Positions 26,436-35,843 of a stretch of 64,000 nt of DNA are shown piece by piece. Made by a program: the position numbers and the translations under genes. This stretch comes from Prevotella melaninogenica (GTDB lineage Bacteria > Bacteroidota > Bacteroidia > Bacteroidales > Bacteroidaceae), in contig NZ_CP072349.1 in the NCBI RefSeq assembly GCF_018127965.1, forward strand, positions 186,001 to 250,000. The letters run 5' to 3'. Within the stretch, counting starts at the first letter, position 1. Every line of letters begins with the position of its first letter. The notes under the pieces are model-generated. The model ran no database searches and was not told the origin of the DNA. It saw nothing but the letters and a program-made list of their open reading frames with translations.

Positions 26436-27521
26436 ATGTACAGTATTTATGACTACATCCACAATGGAATGGTATTTGTCAACAATGTAGTACGCAGACA
26501 GCATAAGGAACTTACCTCTTTAATGATATATTCCACAACAAGTTGTCAGTCTCGTTGCAAACACTGTTCCATTTGGAAAAAACCTACAGAAAATCTAAGT
26601 TTGGTTGATATTATCAGAATAATGAATAGTAAATGTGTAACAAAAAGCACAATAGTAGGTTTGGAAGGAGGTGAGTTTATCCTCCATCCCGAAGCAGACA
26701 ATATATTAGAATGGTTTGATACTAACCATCCTAATTATACATTGCTGTCCAACTGCCTTGCAACGAACAAGGTAATTTCTGCTGTAAAGAATCATCACCC
26801 TAAACATCTATACATATCACTTGACGGTAATAGAGAAACCTATCGTTATATGCGTGGGAGAGATGGGTATGACAAAGTGATTAAGGTTATAGAGGCATGT
26901 AAAGACATCGTGCCTATCTCCCTAATGTTTTGTCTTTCTCCATGGAACTCGTTTGAGGATATGAGGCATGTCATAGATTGTGCTAAACAATATAACATTG
27001 ATGTACGTATTGGCATTTACAGCACAATGTCATTCTTCGACACAACCAAAGATTTAATAGAATCCAATGATGCGGATTTCATCAGCCAGATACCTTCTTC
27101 CATACATCAAACATATGAGAACTTTGACTTTGTAGTTTTGTATGACGAGTGGAAGAATAATACACTGAAGTTACGGTGTCATAGCATATTCAGTGAATTG
27201 GTCATCCACTCTAATGGGGATGTCCCCTTATGCCAGAATTTAGATGTAATCTTGGGTAATATTCACGAGAATACACTCGATGAGATATTCAATTCAAAGA
27301 ATACGTGCAAAATTCAATGTCAGTACTCCAAAGAATGCAATCAATGTTGGATCAACTATCACCGAAAATATGACATTATCCTGTTAAGAAATATAGAAAA
27401 GATAATCCCCAAACGATTGATAGAGTTGTTTTATGGGAAATATCAATGGACCAGCAACAGGCAAACTACCTATAATAAACATTTCAAACGAATAATAGCA
27501 AAGCTAAAATGGGATATTTAG
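26436..27521 (+). CDS. Radical SAM enzyme with SPASM-like C-terminus
   Basis: TTSCQSRCKHC gives the C-x3-C-x2-C cluster site at Cys37, Cys41 and Cys44. The barrel shows GLEGGEFILHPE and LYISLDGNRETYRYMRG. The C-terminal SNGDVPLCQNLDVILGNI and five cysteines (about 266, 291, 295, 301, 304) match a SPASM/twitch auxiliary cluster domain, as in enzymes that modify peptides, cofactors or small molecules. It sits directly after the sigma/barrel gene behind the shared motif and overlaps the next gene by 13 bp. The substrate is unknown; no obvious RiPP precursor is adjacent, although the small lipoprotein downstream is a possible partner. Confidence 0.85.
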   Translation: MYSIYDYIHNGMVFVNNVVRRQHKELTSLMIYSTTSCQSRCKHCSIWKKPTENLSLVDIIRIMNSKCVTKSTIVGLEGGEFILHPEADNILEWFDTNHPNYTLLSNCLATNKVISAVKNHHPKHLYISLDGNRETYRYMRGRDGYDKVIKVIEACKDIVPISLMFCLSPWNSFEDMRHVIDCAKQYNIDVRIGIYSTMSFFDTTKDLIESNDADFISQIPSSIHQTYENFDFVVLYDEWKNNTLKLRCHSIFSELVIHSNGDVPLCQNLDVILGNIHENTLDEIFNSKNTCKIQCQYSKECNQCWINYHRKYDIILLRNIEKIIPKRLIELFYGKYQWTSNRQTTYNKHFKRIIAKLKWDI

Positions 27522-28573
27522 ATAACATCATAGGCAGATACAAGTATATACGCAGTATGAGAGAGTTGAGTCATACTTACACGCAACAGTATGCTCTTGT
27601 TGGGTTTGGCAATCATTGTGCAAACAACCTTCTGCCCGTCATACAGTATCTTCAGTTACCACTGAAATATATCTGCTGTACCTCAGAGAAGAAAGCCGAA
27701 CTGATTTCTCAAAAGTATAAAGGAGTCAAAGGAACAACTTCTTTACAGGATATACTGCTTGATGATACTGTTTCTGGTGTTTTTGTGGCAGCTAATCCCC
27801 ATTCACACTTTCATATTGCAACCGATATTATAAAGGCAGGAAAGTCCTTATTTATAGAGAAACCACCCTGTGAGAATGAAAGAGAATTAAAGTCTTTGAC
27901 CGATACTATCATGCTATATGGCTCACAACATATCGTTGTCGGACTGCAAAGGCGTTTTGCCCCTGCCACTCAAGTATTGAAAAAACGATTGAAAGGTGAT
28001 GGCAAACGGCATTATCATTATCGCTATCTGACAGGATTATACCCTGAAGGAGATACTTTACTTGACCTATTCATCCATCCTCTTGACTATGTAACATTCC
28101 TTTTTGGAGAGGCAAAGATAAAGAGTTTGGATGTCATTCGCAGTAGAGATGGTGCCCAAACTTTATTTCTTGTATTGGAGCACCAAGATATAACAGGTAT
28201 GTTGGAACTATCAACAGATTATTCTTGGCAAGAAGCACAGGAACAGCTAAATATCAGTACAGATAAAGGACTTTATGTGTTGGAAAACATGGAGCGACTT
28301 GATTTCATGCCGAGACGCTCTGCATTGTTAGGGATTCCGTTGGAGAAAGTCTTTCCAAACAAAGGAGCAACAATTTGTCTCTACGGAAGAAACAACTTTG
28401 TCCCAACTATTGGGAATAACCAAATCGTTTCGCAAGGGTTCTTTTCTGAAATCAAGACTTTTGCCGACATGATTGAAAACAAACATGAGGCTGATTATAC
28501 TTTGGGTTTAGAAAGTGTTAATCATGTTTATTCGTTAATGACAGAAATACATAAATACACAAGCAAGATATAA
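27509..28573 (+). CDS. Gfo/Idh/MocA-family oxidoreductase
   Basis: The N-terminal Rossmann fold has ALVGFGNHCANNLLPVI (about 28-44), VSGVFVAANPHSHFHIA, and the family EKP catalytic motif at 117-119 (LFIEKPPC). The C-terminal alpha/beta domain follows. The opening glycine motif GFGNH is a variant of the usual GxGxxG. Such NAD(P)-dependent enzymes oxidise or reduce sugars and related molecules. Overlap with the radical SAM gene suggests the two act on the same compound. A nucleotide-sugar or modified-sugar route would fit, but this is inference. Confidence 0.85.
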   Translation: MGYLDNIIGRYKYIRSMRELSHTYTQQYALVGFGNHCANNLLPVIQYLQLPLKYICCTSEKKAELISQKYKGVKGTTSLQDILLDDTVSGVFVAANPHSHFHIATDIIKAGKSLFIEKPPCENERELKSLTDTIMLYGSQHIVVGLQRRFAPATQVLKKRLKGDGKRHYHYRYLTGLYPEGDTLLDLFIHPLDYVTFLFGEAKIKSLDVIRSRDGAQTLFLVLEHQDITGMLELSTDYSWQEAQEQLNISTDKGLYVLENMERLDFMPRRSALLGIPLEKVFPNKGATICLYGRNNFVPTIGNNQIVSQGFFSEIKTFADMIENKHEADYTLGLESVNHVYSLMTEIHKYTSKI

Positions 28574-28619
28574 TAAAAATTACGTTTATAAAATAGTAAC
28601 AAACTAAATTCATGTAATT

Positions 28620-29150
28620 ATGAAAAAAACATTTTACAGCCTTCTGTGCATCATCGGATTGTCTGCATGTTCAACAGAGAATGTTGCCCTTGATTCATTA
28701 AAAGTTTATGATGTTGCAAATTCTACTTGCAAGTTAACACTCTCTCTAACAGAGACACGTCCCGATGCCTATGCTGAAAACAACATTATGCCGGCAACTT
28801 TAAGCATGGAGCTGGGCAAAGACGGGATAGTTCAATGTATGCTGGAAGACGTGAAAGCCAACTGTGCCGTAAAAAATATTTATGTGAACATCGCTAATCA
28901 AAACAATCAGATTACCCTTGTCGTGTACCATAATGTACTTGATGCACTAGCCGATTGTATTTGCAAATATGATGTTCGTTTTAAGATGAGTAAATTGCCT
29001 TCTGGTAATTATAAACTAAAGGTGTACTATGCTAACCCAAATATGAAATATGATGAATCTAATATTGCATATAATGGACAAGTAAATATTGTTCAGAATA
29101 GAAAAGTCTCTGTAAAATTCAATCCAGAAATAGGTTTACCTGAGAATTAA
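28620..29150 (+). CDS. Small lipoprotein, unknown function
   Basis: A lipobox LSAC at residues 14-17 follows a short hydrophobic signal, so Cys17 would be lipidated. The mature 160 residues have no recognised domain; beta-strand-rich sequence with KLTLSLTET and YKLKVYYANPN suggests an Ig-like sandwich. It lies 46 bp after the oxidoreductase and is probably the last gene of this block. A perfect hairpin follows. It could be a surface partner or substrate of the upstream enzymes, but nothing in the sequence shows this. Confidence 0.75.
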   Translation: MKKTFYSLLCIIGLSACSTENVALDSLKVYDVANSTCKLTLSLTETRPDAYAENNIMPATLSMELGKDGIVQCMLEDVKANCAVKNIYVNIANQNNQITLVVYHNVLDALADCICKYDVRFKMSKLPSGNYKLKVYYANPNMKYDESNIAYNGQVNIVQNRKVSVKFNPEIGLPEN

Positions 29151-29171
29151 AGATGTAGGTGTCTATTCAAA

Positions 29172-29213
29172 ATATGGCACTTGGGCTGGTATATATCAGG
29201 TCAAGTGCCATAT
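29172..29213 (+). terminator. Hairpin after the lipoprotein gene
   Basis: ATATGGCACTTG (29172-29183) pairs perfectly with CAAGTGCCATAT (29202-29213) around an 18-nt loop. There is no strong T-run, so it may be a weak terminator or an mRNA 3' end stabiliser. Confidence 0.6.
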
Positions 29214-29276
29214 AGTATTGTCAATATTCCATCTTCATCTTATCTTTTTCTCTATAGATATTCCTTTATAATTGAG

Positions 29277-29362
29277 TTTCCTGTCATTCCTGTCATTCGT
29301 CATAATGACTTAACTTATTAATTCACAGTAGGGTTATACGAAGTGTTAAAAGTGACAGCAAA
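29277..29362 (-). repeat. 86-bp dispersed element, copy 2 (inverted)
   Basis: Read on the minus strand it runs from TTTGCTGTCA through CTTTTAACACTTCGT and TTAATAAGTTAAGT to TGACAGGAAA, aligning along its whole length with the copy at 35965. The length is exactly 86 bp. One terminal repeat has a single changed base. Confidence 0.85.
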
Positions 29363-29543
29363 CTAAAAGTAAAATTATTCTTGTAGAAATGAGTAGTGGG
29401 TGTCTTTTTACTTTAGTCAGAAATATAACATCATTCTCTTAACCATCCAACGAACTAAGTGTATTAGTTATTCGTCACAAAAGATAGTATTTCAGCGGGC
29501 TTGATAGTTATTTAAACCGCTTTCTTGTTGTCTGTCCCCATTA

Positions 29544-29575
29544 TTTGGAGGCTATAAAAAGCTTTGATACATTTG
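29544..29575 (+). promoter_or_regulatory. Promoter for the 211-aa secreted protein
   Basis: TTTG at 29544-29547, a 20-bp spacer and TACATTTG at 29568-29575 form a full Bacteroidota promoter. It overlaps a longer possible reading frame starting at 29564, which argues for the ATG at 29615 as the true start. Confidence 0.8.
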
Positions 29576-29614
29576 CAACAGAAATCATTGTTTCACTTTT
29601 TAAAATCAAAGCGT

Positions 29615-30250
29615 ATGAAAACTTTAGTTTCTAAAATCGTCGTTATCGTTGCCCTTATGTGCGCAACCAGTATGAATGCACAGAACAACAATCAGTTCGA
29701 TGCACAGTTAAAAACCACTTTAAGTAATGTCAAGGCAGACGAACCTACATCTATTGTAAAGGGAATGAATGACTTGAAGCGTATGGAAATGCAGTATCCT
29801 GATGCTTGGCTCCCTACCTATTACCGTGTGTTCTATGCCCTTCAGTATGCTGCTCGCAACCCACAGAGTGATTATTCTTCCTTATTCTTAGACGCAGTGA
29901 AGGCTGATCTTGAGGCTTTACAGACAAAGAAGGGAGTTGACCGTTCAGAACAGTACACATTGAAAGGATTCTATTACACAGCCCTTATCACACAAAACCC
30001 TGTTGAGAATGGTAGGCTTTATTTCATCGATGCAATCTGCTGTTACAAGTCAGCCATTGGCATTAATCCATCAAACCCTCGTCCTCGTATTCTTCTTTAT
30101 ATGTTCTTTGAGAATATGAGTAAGCAGACCGGACAGCCAAGTATGAATAATCCAAAGGATTTAGAGACTATCAAAGAGTTGTTTAGCAAGGAAAAGCAGA
30201 ATGGTCTACAGCCAGCATGGGGACGTAATCTGATAGGCTATTGTAAGTAA
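29615..30250 (+). CDS. Secreted protein, unknown function, helical repeat-like
   Basis: From the ATG at 29615 the 211-aa product starts MKTLVSKIVVIVALMCATS with a signal peptide ending MNAQ. The mature part is predominantly helical with aromatic and small residues spaced as in tetratricopeptide-like proteins (LPTYYRVFYALQYAARNPQS, YTLKGFYYTALITQNP, CYKSAIGINPSNPRPRILL). I do not assign a family. It would act in the periplasm or beyond. The gene is monocistronic: its own promoter is 40 bp upstream and a repeat element lies downstream. Confidence 0.75.
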   Translation: MKTLVSKIVVIVALMCATSMNAQNNNQFDAQLKTTLSNVKADEPTSIVKGMNDLKRMEMQYPDAWLPTYYRVFYALQYAARNPQSDYSSLFLDAVKADLEALQTKKGVDRSEQYTLKGFYYTALITQNPVENGRLYFIDAICCYKSAIGINPSNPRPRILLYMFFENMSKQTGQPSMNNPKDLETIKELFSKEKQNGLQPAWGRNLIGYCK

Positions 30251-30288
30251 AGGTAATGTTCTGAAAGAACTTAAACCATAAAGATGTG

Positions 30289-30510
30289 GGGCGTATCAAA
30301 ATAGACACATCCTCTCTTTTAAATTCCTAAAACTTAATCTGTCTACAAAAAGGTCAACAGTTTTTATCAAAATAGTCGACTATTTTTCAAAAAAGGTTGA
30401 CCCTTCCGTCAAAAAAGGTTGACCTTTTCGTCAAAAAAGGTTGACCTTTTCGTCAAAAAGGGTTAACCTTCTTGTCAACAAAAAGGATATGTCTATTTTG
30501 ACACACGCCC
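30289..30510. repeat. 22-bp array framed by 24-26-bp inverted repeats
   Basis: Inverted ends GGGCGT..TCAAAATAGACA..ATCC occur at 30289-30312 and, reversed, at 30485-30510. Between them TCAA-starting units lie at 30387, 30409, 30431, 30453 and 30475, exactly 22 bp apart, each with the dyad AAAAGGTTGACCTTTT or a close variant. A partial unit with ATAGTCGACTAT starts 20 bp before. The whole looks like a bounded mobile or structural element inside a 434-bp gap. No gene is present. Confidence 0.88.
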
Positions 30511-30607
30511 TATCTTTGTGAGGTCCTTTATCATACAAAGGAATTATGCTAATAGATACTATAAATCGTCATCAAGTCTTCATAAAAGGTAAGATAAAGA
30601 GTATAGA

Positions 30608-30639
30608 TTTGCTCTCTTTAAGAAAAAAATGTATCTTTG
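30608..30639 (+). promoter_or_regulatory. Promoter for lemA operon
   Basis: TTTG (30608-30611), a 20-bp spacer and TATCTTTG (30632-30639) match the consensus; the leader to the ATG at 30685 is about 40 nt. Confidence 0.8.
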
Positions 30640-30684
30640 AAGCCTAAAAACAGATATTATTGAAAACAAAGAACGATTTAAACT

Positions 30685-31434
30685 ATGGCAAATTCATTAG
30701 ACGAAGTGACAGGACCAGTTAATGATGCTGGCCGTGATGTGCATGTAATAGACAAGCAACTTCCTGTTGAAGTTGGTTTTGGTTCAACCCTTTTCCAGAT
30801 TGCTTTGTGGGTAGTTGGTCCAGTGTTGGTATTGTTATTTGTGTTGTTATTGGGTAGTACGATGACAAATCCATTGCTTGTAGGGGTAGTAGGCTGTCTG
30901 GTGGGAATCCTTCCAGGTGTTATCTTTATCTTTATGAAGATATCAGCACGTAACTATTTCCAGAAGTTAGAACAGCGTATTCAGGCTGAGGCGTCTAATA
31001 TAGACAACTATTTGGAACAGCGCGTACAGATACTGCAGAACGTAGTAGGACTGGTAGAACGTGCTATCGACCTTGATAAAGACGTGATGAAAGCCGTTGC
31101 AGCCCTTCGTAGTGGTGGTGTGAACGAAGGTAACAGAAGTGATGTGAATGCACAAGTAAATACAGCCTTCGGTCGACTCTTCCCACAGGTTGAGGCTTAT
31201 CCAGAGTTGAAAGCACACAATGCCATTGCTGATGCGATGCAACAGAATAACTACTTACAGCGTGAGATTACGGCAGCTCGTACTGTCTATAACAGTCGTG
31301 TGACACAATGGAATACTGATATCTTCTCTTGGCCAACAAAGATGATTGTTGCTGCTCAGCAGGGTTATACAACACGCATACCATTTACTGCAACAGCAGA
31401 GACACGAGAGGCTGCAAGAGGTAAGTTCTTCTAA
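30685..31434 (+). CDS. lemA: LemA family protein
   Basis: After about 45 residues come two hydrophobic helices (about 38-60 and 63-85) and then the LemA domain: NYFQKLEQRIQAEASNIDNYLEQRVQILQNVVGLV, EAYPELKAHNAIADAMQQ, ITAARTVYNSRVTQWNTDIFSWP. LemA proteins have an N-terminal membrane helix and a long helical body whose role is unclear. The two-helix start is longer than the common single-helix form. A DUF3137 membrane protein gene follows 14 bp later, the usual pairing for this family. A clear promoter precedes it. Confidence 0.9.
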   Translation: MANSLDEVTGPVNDAGRDVHVIDKQLPVEVGFGSTLFQIALWVVGPVLVLLFVLLLGSTMTNPLLVGVVGCLVGILPGVIFIFMKISARNYFQKLEQRIQAEASNIDNYLEQRVQILQNVVGLVERAIDLDKDVMKAVAALRSGGVNEGNRSDVNAQVNTAFGRLFPQVEAYPELKAHNAIADAMQQNNYLQREITAARTVYNSRVTQWNTDIFSWPTKMIVAAQQGYTTRIPFTATAETREAARGKFF

Positions 31435-31448
31435 GACTATAGAAGTAA

Positions 31449-33179
31449 ATGGTAGAGGATATATATGATCCACTAAACGAATACATCAGCACCTTCAAAG
31501 ATAAGTTTAAGAAGTTGGCTGATGAAACCTTTAATGCACTTGCTGATGAGGCTCAGGTTGATGTTGAGGCTAATCGTGAGACGTGTCGACAAATCTATGC
31601 AGGTGAGAAGCAACTCACGGATGTGTCTGGTCGTACCACGATGTGGACTATCCTATGTGTCATTCTGTGGATAGCTGTGGTGGCAGGTGGTGCTGTTGTT
31701 TATGTGAAATGGAATGAGCTTCCAATGGAATACCTCTTGATGATAGGTGGAGGGGCAGTCTTACTGCTTGTCTTTCTATTATTAAAGGTACATCCAACAT
31801 TGAAGTCTTTACGTGCTCAGCACAACGATTTAGACAATAAGGTGAAAACTTTGAAAGAGCAGGCATGGAATCAGATGGCTGCTCTGAATAGGCTTTATGA
31901 CTGGGATGTCTTTACGCGTATGATGTCGAAGACCGTACCCAGACTGGAGTTCGACCCTTATTTTACGACACAACGACTGGCAGACCTTCGTAAAACATAC
32001 GGATGGAATGACTCTTTTAATACTGAGCGTTCTGTGCTTTATTCCCATTCTGGACTTATTAATGGTAACCCCTTCGTCATCTGTCGAACACGAAAGATGG
32101 AGATGGGAGAGAAGACCTATCACGGTCAGAAAACCATTTTTTGGACAACAACAGAGACGGGTCCTGATGGAAAACCACGTACTGTGTCTCACTCAGAAAC
32201 CTTACATGCCAGTGTGACAGCACCTTATCCTAATTACTTTGAGCGTACAAGGCTTATCTATGGTAATACAGCAGCACCCGACTTGACCTTCTATCGTAAG
32301 CCAAGTGGGTTGGCAGGAAAGGAAGGGTCGTTGCGTTATAAGTGGGATCGGTTTATGTTGAGGCGTAAAGCACGCAACCTTGAGAACGGTGATTTTGCGA
32401 TGTTGACGAATGAAGAGTTTGAAGTTGCGTTCAATACAAGTAATCGTAATAACAATCAGCAATATGCTTTACTCTTCACACCATTGGCACAACAGAGTAT
32501 GATGGCATTGTTGATGGACGAGAAAGAGGGCTATGGTGATGACTTTGATTTCGATAAGCATTACATGATAAACACTATCATACCAGAACATCTACAAGTG
32601 TTAGACCTCGATATGAACCCTACTCAGTATCGCAGTTTTGACTTTGAGAAAGCTAAGAAAGACTTTTACGAAATCAATGAGAGATACTTCCGTGCTATCT
32701 ACTTTAGTTTTGCACCTTTGTTGTGTGTGCCGATGTATCAGCAGATACGTCCACAGAAGGATATCTACGGACATGATATGGAGCAGAAGAGTTCGTTCTG
32801 GGAACATGAAGCATTGGCTAACTTTTGGGGACAGGAGAATTTCCAGCATCCAGATTGTGTGACTCCTTGTATTATGAAGACTTCTTCTGCGGCACAGGGT
32901 GATGGCTGTATGCTGATTAACGTGACAGCTTATGGTTTCCGTTCAGAGCGTCGTATGTCGTATATCAGTAAGTATGGTGGTGACGGTTCATGGCATGATG
33001 TACCCGTGGAGTGGTATGAGTTCTTACCTGTTGAGGGCAATGGTCGTATTATGATGCAGGAGGATGAGACTCAAAACGATACTGATATGAGTCAGAAACA
33101 GCGTATGAACCATATCAGTGACGTCTTACAGAAATCACACTTAGATGTCTATAGAAGGCATATTGCTTCTAAGATATAA
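31449..33179 (+). CDS. DUF3137-like membrane protein, LemA partner
   Basis: Two adjacent membrane helices at about 65-88 and 95-114 follow a helical N-terminus, and a large mainly soluble domain occupies the remaining 450 residues (NDSFNTERSVLYSHSGLING, FVICRTRKMEMGEKTYHGQ, GDFAMLTNEEFEVAFNT). This layout, and its position right after lemA, match the DUF3137 family that commonly travels with LemA. The biochemical role is unknown. A strong bidirectional terminator separates it from the convergent upp gene. Confidence 0.8.
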   Translation: MVEDIYDPLNEYISTFKDKFKKLADETFNALADEAQVDVEANRETCRQIYAGEKQLTDVSGRTTMWTILCVILWIAVVAGGAVVYVKWNELPMEYLLMIGGGAVLLLVFLLLKVHPTLKSLRAQHNDLDNKVKTLKEQAWNQMAALNRLYDWDVFTRMMSKTVPRLEFDPYFTTQRLADLRKTYGWNDSFNTERSVLYSHSGLINGNPFVICRTRKMEMGEKTYHGQKTIFWTTTETGPDGKPRTVSHSETLHASVTAPYPNYFERTRLIYGNTAAPDLTFYRKPSGLAGKEGSLRYKWDRFMLRRKARNLENGDFAMLTNEEFEVAFNTSNRNNNQQYALLFTPLAQQSMMALLMDEKEGYGDDFDFDKHYMINTIIPEHLQVLDLDMNPTQYRSFDFEKAKKDFYEINERYFRAIYFSFAPLLCVPMYQQIRPQKDIYGHDMEQKSSFWEHEALANFWGQENFQHPDCVTPCIMKTSSAAQGDGCMLINVTAYGFRSERRMSYISKYGGDGSWHDVPVEWYEFLPVEGNGRIMMQEDETQNDTDMSQKQRMNHISDVLQKSHLDVYRRHIASKI

Positions 33180-33199
33180 GTTGGAGGAAATGAATAAAA

Positions 33200-33242
33200 A
33201 ACAAAGGACGATAAAAGCATCTCACTTTTATCGTCCTTTGTT
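33200..33242. terminator. Bidirectional terminator between the lemA operon and upp
   Basis: A perfect stem of 16 bp (CAAAGGACGATAAAAG at 33202-33217 with its complement at 33225-33240), extendable by two A:T pairs, closes on a 7-nt loop. A- and T-rich flanks on both sides suit the two converging transcription units. Confidence 0.93.
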
Positions 33243-33256
33243 GTATATGGAGTAAT

Positions 33257-33916
33257 TTATAACTTCTCACCATAGCACAAGTCACCAGCATCACCGAAGC
33301 CAGGAACAATGTACTTATGTTCGTTCAGTCCTTCGTCAATTGCTGCACACCAGATGGTGGTAGAGTCTTCAGGGAAGGTTTTGCGGATATGTGCGATACC
33401 TTCTGGTGTAGCCAAAAGACAAGCAACATGCACATGACGAGGAGTTCCCTTTGAAAGGATAGCCTTATAACCCAACTCCATAGAACCACCAGTAGCCAAC
33501 ATTGGGTCAGCGATGATAAGTGTCTTACCATTGATGTCTGGTGTAGCAAGATATTCAACGTGAATACCTACCTCATGATGTTCAGCATCCGTATATTCGC
33601 GATAAGCACTAACGAAGGCATTACCAGCATGGTCGAATATGTTAAGGAAACCGTTATGGAAAGGCAATCCAGCACGGAAAATAGTAGCCAAAACAATCTT
33701 GTCAGTTGGTACATTAACCTGAGCCGTACCTAATGGAGTAACAACATCCTTTGGTTCGTAGTTCAGTGTTTTAGAAATTTCAAAAGCTTCGAACTCGCCG
33801 ATACGCATAACATTGTTGCGGAAGAGCAAACGATTCTTCTGATAATCCTTATCACGGATTTCTGCTAAATACTGATTGATAATAGAGTTCTGCTCTGAAA
33901 AATTAATGATGTCCAT
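33257..33916 (-). CDS. upp: Uracil phosphoribosyltransferase
   Basis: The PRPP-binding loop LIIADPMLATGGSM is present, preceded by ATIFRAGLPFHNGFLN and followed by HVHVACLLATPEG and the conserved C-terminal YIVPGFGDAGD, all characteristic of UPRT. At 219 aa the length is normal. It makes UMP from uracil and PRPP for pyrimidine salvage in the cytoplasm. It diverges from pckA, with separate promoters for each direction. Confidence 0.95.
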   Translation of the reverse strand: MDIINFSEQNSIINQYLAEIRDKDYQKNRLLFRNNVMRIGEFEAFEISKTLNYEPKDVVTPLGTAQVNVPTDKIVLATIFRAGLPFHNGFLNIFDHAGNAFVSAYREYTDAEHHEVGIHVEYLATPDINGKTLIIADPMLATGGSMELGYKAILSKGTPRHVHVACLLATPEGIAHIRKTFPEDSTTIWCAAIDEGLNEHKYIVPGFGDAGDLCYGEKL

Positions 33917-33973
33917 TTTATGTCTTAGGTGTTATAGATAAGCAAGTTAGCAACCTGCTCTGCAAAATTTCGG

Positions 33974-34006
33974 CAAAAGTAAGAAATAAATCTGAAGTTT
34001 TGCAAA
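33974..34006 (-). promoter_or_regulatory. upp promoter
   Basis: On the minus strand TTTG (34006-34003), a 21-bp spacer and TACTTTTG (33981-33974) match the consensus. The leader before the ATG at 33916 is about 55 nt. Confidence 0.65.
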
Positions 34007-34096
34007 GTCTAATTTGCAAATATAGCAATGTGTGTTATTTTTTTAATTTCTTTAACCTTCTAAGCAAATACTTTGATACTTTTTCTTCGGTATTTT

Positions 34097-34128
34097 TTGT
34101 GTGAATTTAATAAATATATTACCTTTGC
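34097..34128 (+). promoter_or_regulatory. pckA promoter
   Basis: TTTG (34097-34100), exactly 20 bp, then TACCTTTG (34121-34128) is a near-ideal Bacteroidota promoter, in keeping with a strongly expressed gene. The leader is about 65 nt. Confidence 0.85.
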
Positions 34129-34196
34129 GGTGTCTTAATTAATAGGACGTAAAAACAGTGAACAAATCAATTTTCAACTAAATACATTTATAAGAA

Positions 34197-35810
34197 ATGG
34201 CAAAGTTTGATAAGAGCGTACTTGAGAAGTACGGTATTACAGGTACAACAGAAGTACTTTACAATCCTTCTTACGAAGTATTGTTCAATGAAGAAACAAA
34301 AGAGAGTCTTCAGGGCTATGAAAGAGGTCAGGAGACTGAGCTTGGTGCAGTAAACGTAATGACTGGTATCTACACTGGTCGTTCTCCTAAGGATAAGTTC
34401 ATCGTTGATGATGAGAACTCTCACGATACAGTATGGTGGGATTCTGAGGAATACCATAACGATAACCACCGTGCTTCTAAGGAAGCTTGGACAGCTGTTA
34501 AGGACATCGCTAAGAAGGAGCTTTCTAACAAGCGTCTTTTCGTAGTTGATGGTTTCTGCGGTACTCACAAGGACACACGTATGAAGATTCGTTTCATCGT
34601 TGAGGTTGCTTGGCAGGCTCACTTTGTAACAAACATGTTCATCCGTCCAAAGTCAGAGGCAGACTTCGATCAGGAGCCAGACTTTATCGTTTACAACGCT
34701 TCTAAGGCTAAGGTTGAGAACTGGAAGGAGCTCGGTCTTCATTCAGAGACTTGCGTTATGTTCAACGTAACAACTAAGGAGCAGGTAATCGTTAACACAT
34801 GGTACGGTGGTGAGATGAAGAAGGGTATGTTCTCTATGATGAACTACTTCTTGCCATTGAAGGGTATGGCTTCTATGCACTGCTCTGCTAACACTGACAT
34901 GAACGGTGAGAACACAGCTATCTTCTTCGGTCTTTCTGGTACTGGTAAGACTACTCTTTCTACCGATCCAAAGCGTAAGCTCATCGGTGATGACGAGCAC
35001 GGATGGGATGACAAGGGTATCTTCAACTATGAGGGTGGTTGCTATGCTAAGGTTATCAACCTTGACAAGGAGTCTGAGCCAGACATCTACGGTGCTATCA
35101 CACGTGACGCTCTCCTCGAGAACGTAACAGTTGACGAGAATGGTAAGATTGACTTCGCTGATAAGAGCGTAACAGAGAATACTCGTGTTTCTTACCCAAT
35201 CTACCACATTAAGAACATCCAGCGTCCTGAGTCTCAGGGTCCAGCTGCTAAGCAGGTTATCTTCCTTTCAGCTGATGCATTCGGTGTATTGCCTCCAGTA
35301 TCTATCTTGACTCCAGAGCAGACTAAGTACTACTTCCTCTCTGGTTTCACTGCTAAGTTGGCTGGTACAGAGCGTGGTATCACTGAGCCTACTCCAACAT
35401 TCTCTGCTTGCTTCGGTCAGGCATTCTTGGAGCTCCACCCAACAAAGTATGCTGAGGAGTTGGTTAAGAAGATGCAGCAGAGTGGCGCTAAGGCTTACTT
35501 GGTTAACACTGGTTGGAATGGTACAGGTAAGCGTATCTCTATCCGCGATACTCGTGGTATCATCGACGCTATCTTGAACCACTCAATCGACGCTGCTCCA
35601 ACAAAGCAGATTCCTTACTTCGACTTCACTGTTCCTACAAAGCTCGAAGGTGTTGCTACTGACATTCTCGATCCACGTGACACTTACGCTGATGCAGCTC
35701 AGTGGGAAGAGAAGGCTAAGGACCTCGCAGCTCGTTTCATCAAGAACTTCAAGAAGTACGAGAACAACGAGGCTGGTAAGGCTCTCGTAGCAGCTGGTCC
35801 ACAGCTCTAA
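34197..35810 (+). CDS. pckA: Phosphoenolpyruvate carboxykinase (ATP)
   Basis: The kinase P-loop [13 protein letters not shown] is at 245-257, followed by the metal-binding [43 protein letters not shown] near the N-terminus and [11 protein letters not shown] further on are also diagnostic. At 537 aa it is full length. In Prevotella the enzyme works mainly in the carboxylating direction, PEP to oxaloacetate with ATP formation, feeding succinate production. Codon choice is extremely biased (AAG, GAG, GCT, TTC, GGT almost throughout), unlike its neighbours, which indicates very high expression. That bias also opens long meaningless frames on the opposite strand. Confidence 0.97.
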   Translation: MAKFDKSVLEKYGITGTTEVLYNPSYEVLFNEETKESLQGYERGQETELGAVNVMTGIYTGRSPKDKFIVDDENSHDTVWWDSEEYHNDNHRASKEAWTAVKDIAKKELSNKRLFVVDGFCGTHKDTRMKIRFIVEVAWQAHFVTNMFIRPKSEADFDQEPDFIVYNASKAKVENWKELGLHSETCVMFNVTTKEQVIVNTWYGGEMKKGMFSMMNYFLPLKGMASMHCSANTDMNGENTAIFFGLSGTGKTTLSTDPKRKLIGDDEHGWDDKGIFNYEGGCYAKVINLDKESEPDIYGAITRDALLENVTVDENGKIDFADKSVTENTRVSYPIYHIKNIQRPESQGPAAKQVIFLSADAFGVLPPVSILTPEQTKYYFLSGFTAKLAGTERGITEPTPTFSACFGQAFLELHPTKYAEELVKKMQQSGAKAYLVNTGWNGTGKRISIRDTRGIIDAILNHSIDAAPTKQIPYFDFTVPTKLEGVATDILDPRDTYADAAQWEEKAKDLAARFIKNFKKYENNEAGKALVAAGPQL

Positions 35811-35843
35811 TTCTTTCGGAATACTTCTGAATAGATAATAATG

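Noticed and set aside
29564..29614. Longer N-terminus for the 211-aa secreted protein
   Set aside because: It overlaps the promoter; the ATG at 29615 begins a proper signal peptide.
34188..35582. Long open frames antisense to pckA
   Set aside because: Explained by the extreme codon bias of pckA; no family similarity or promoter.
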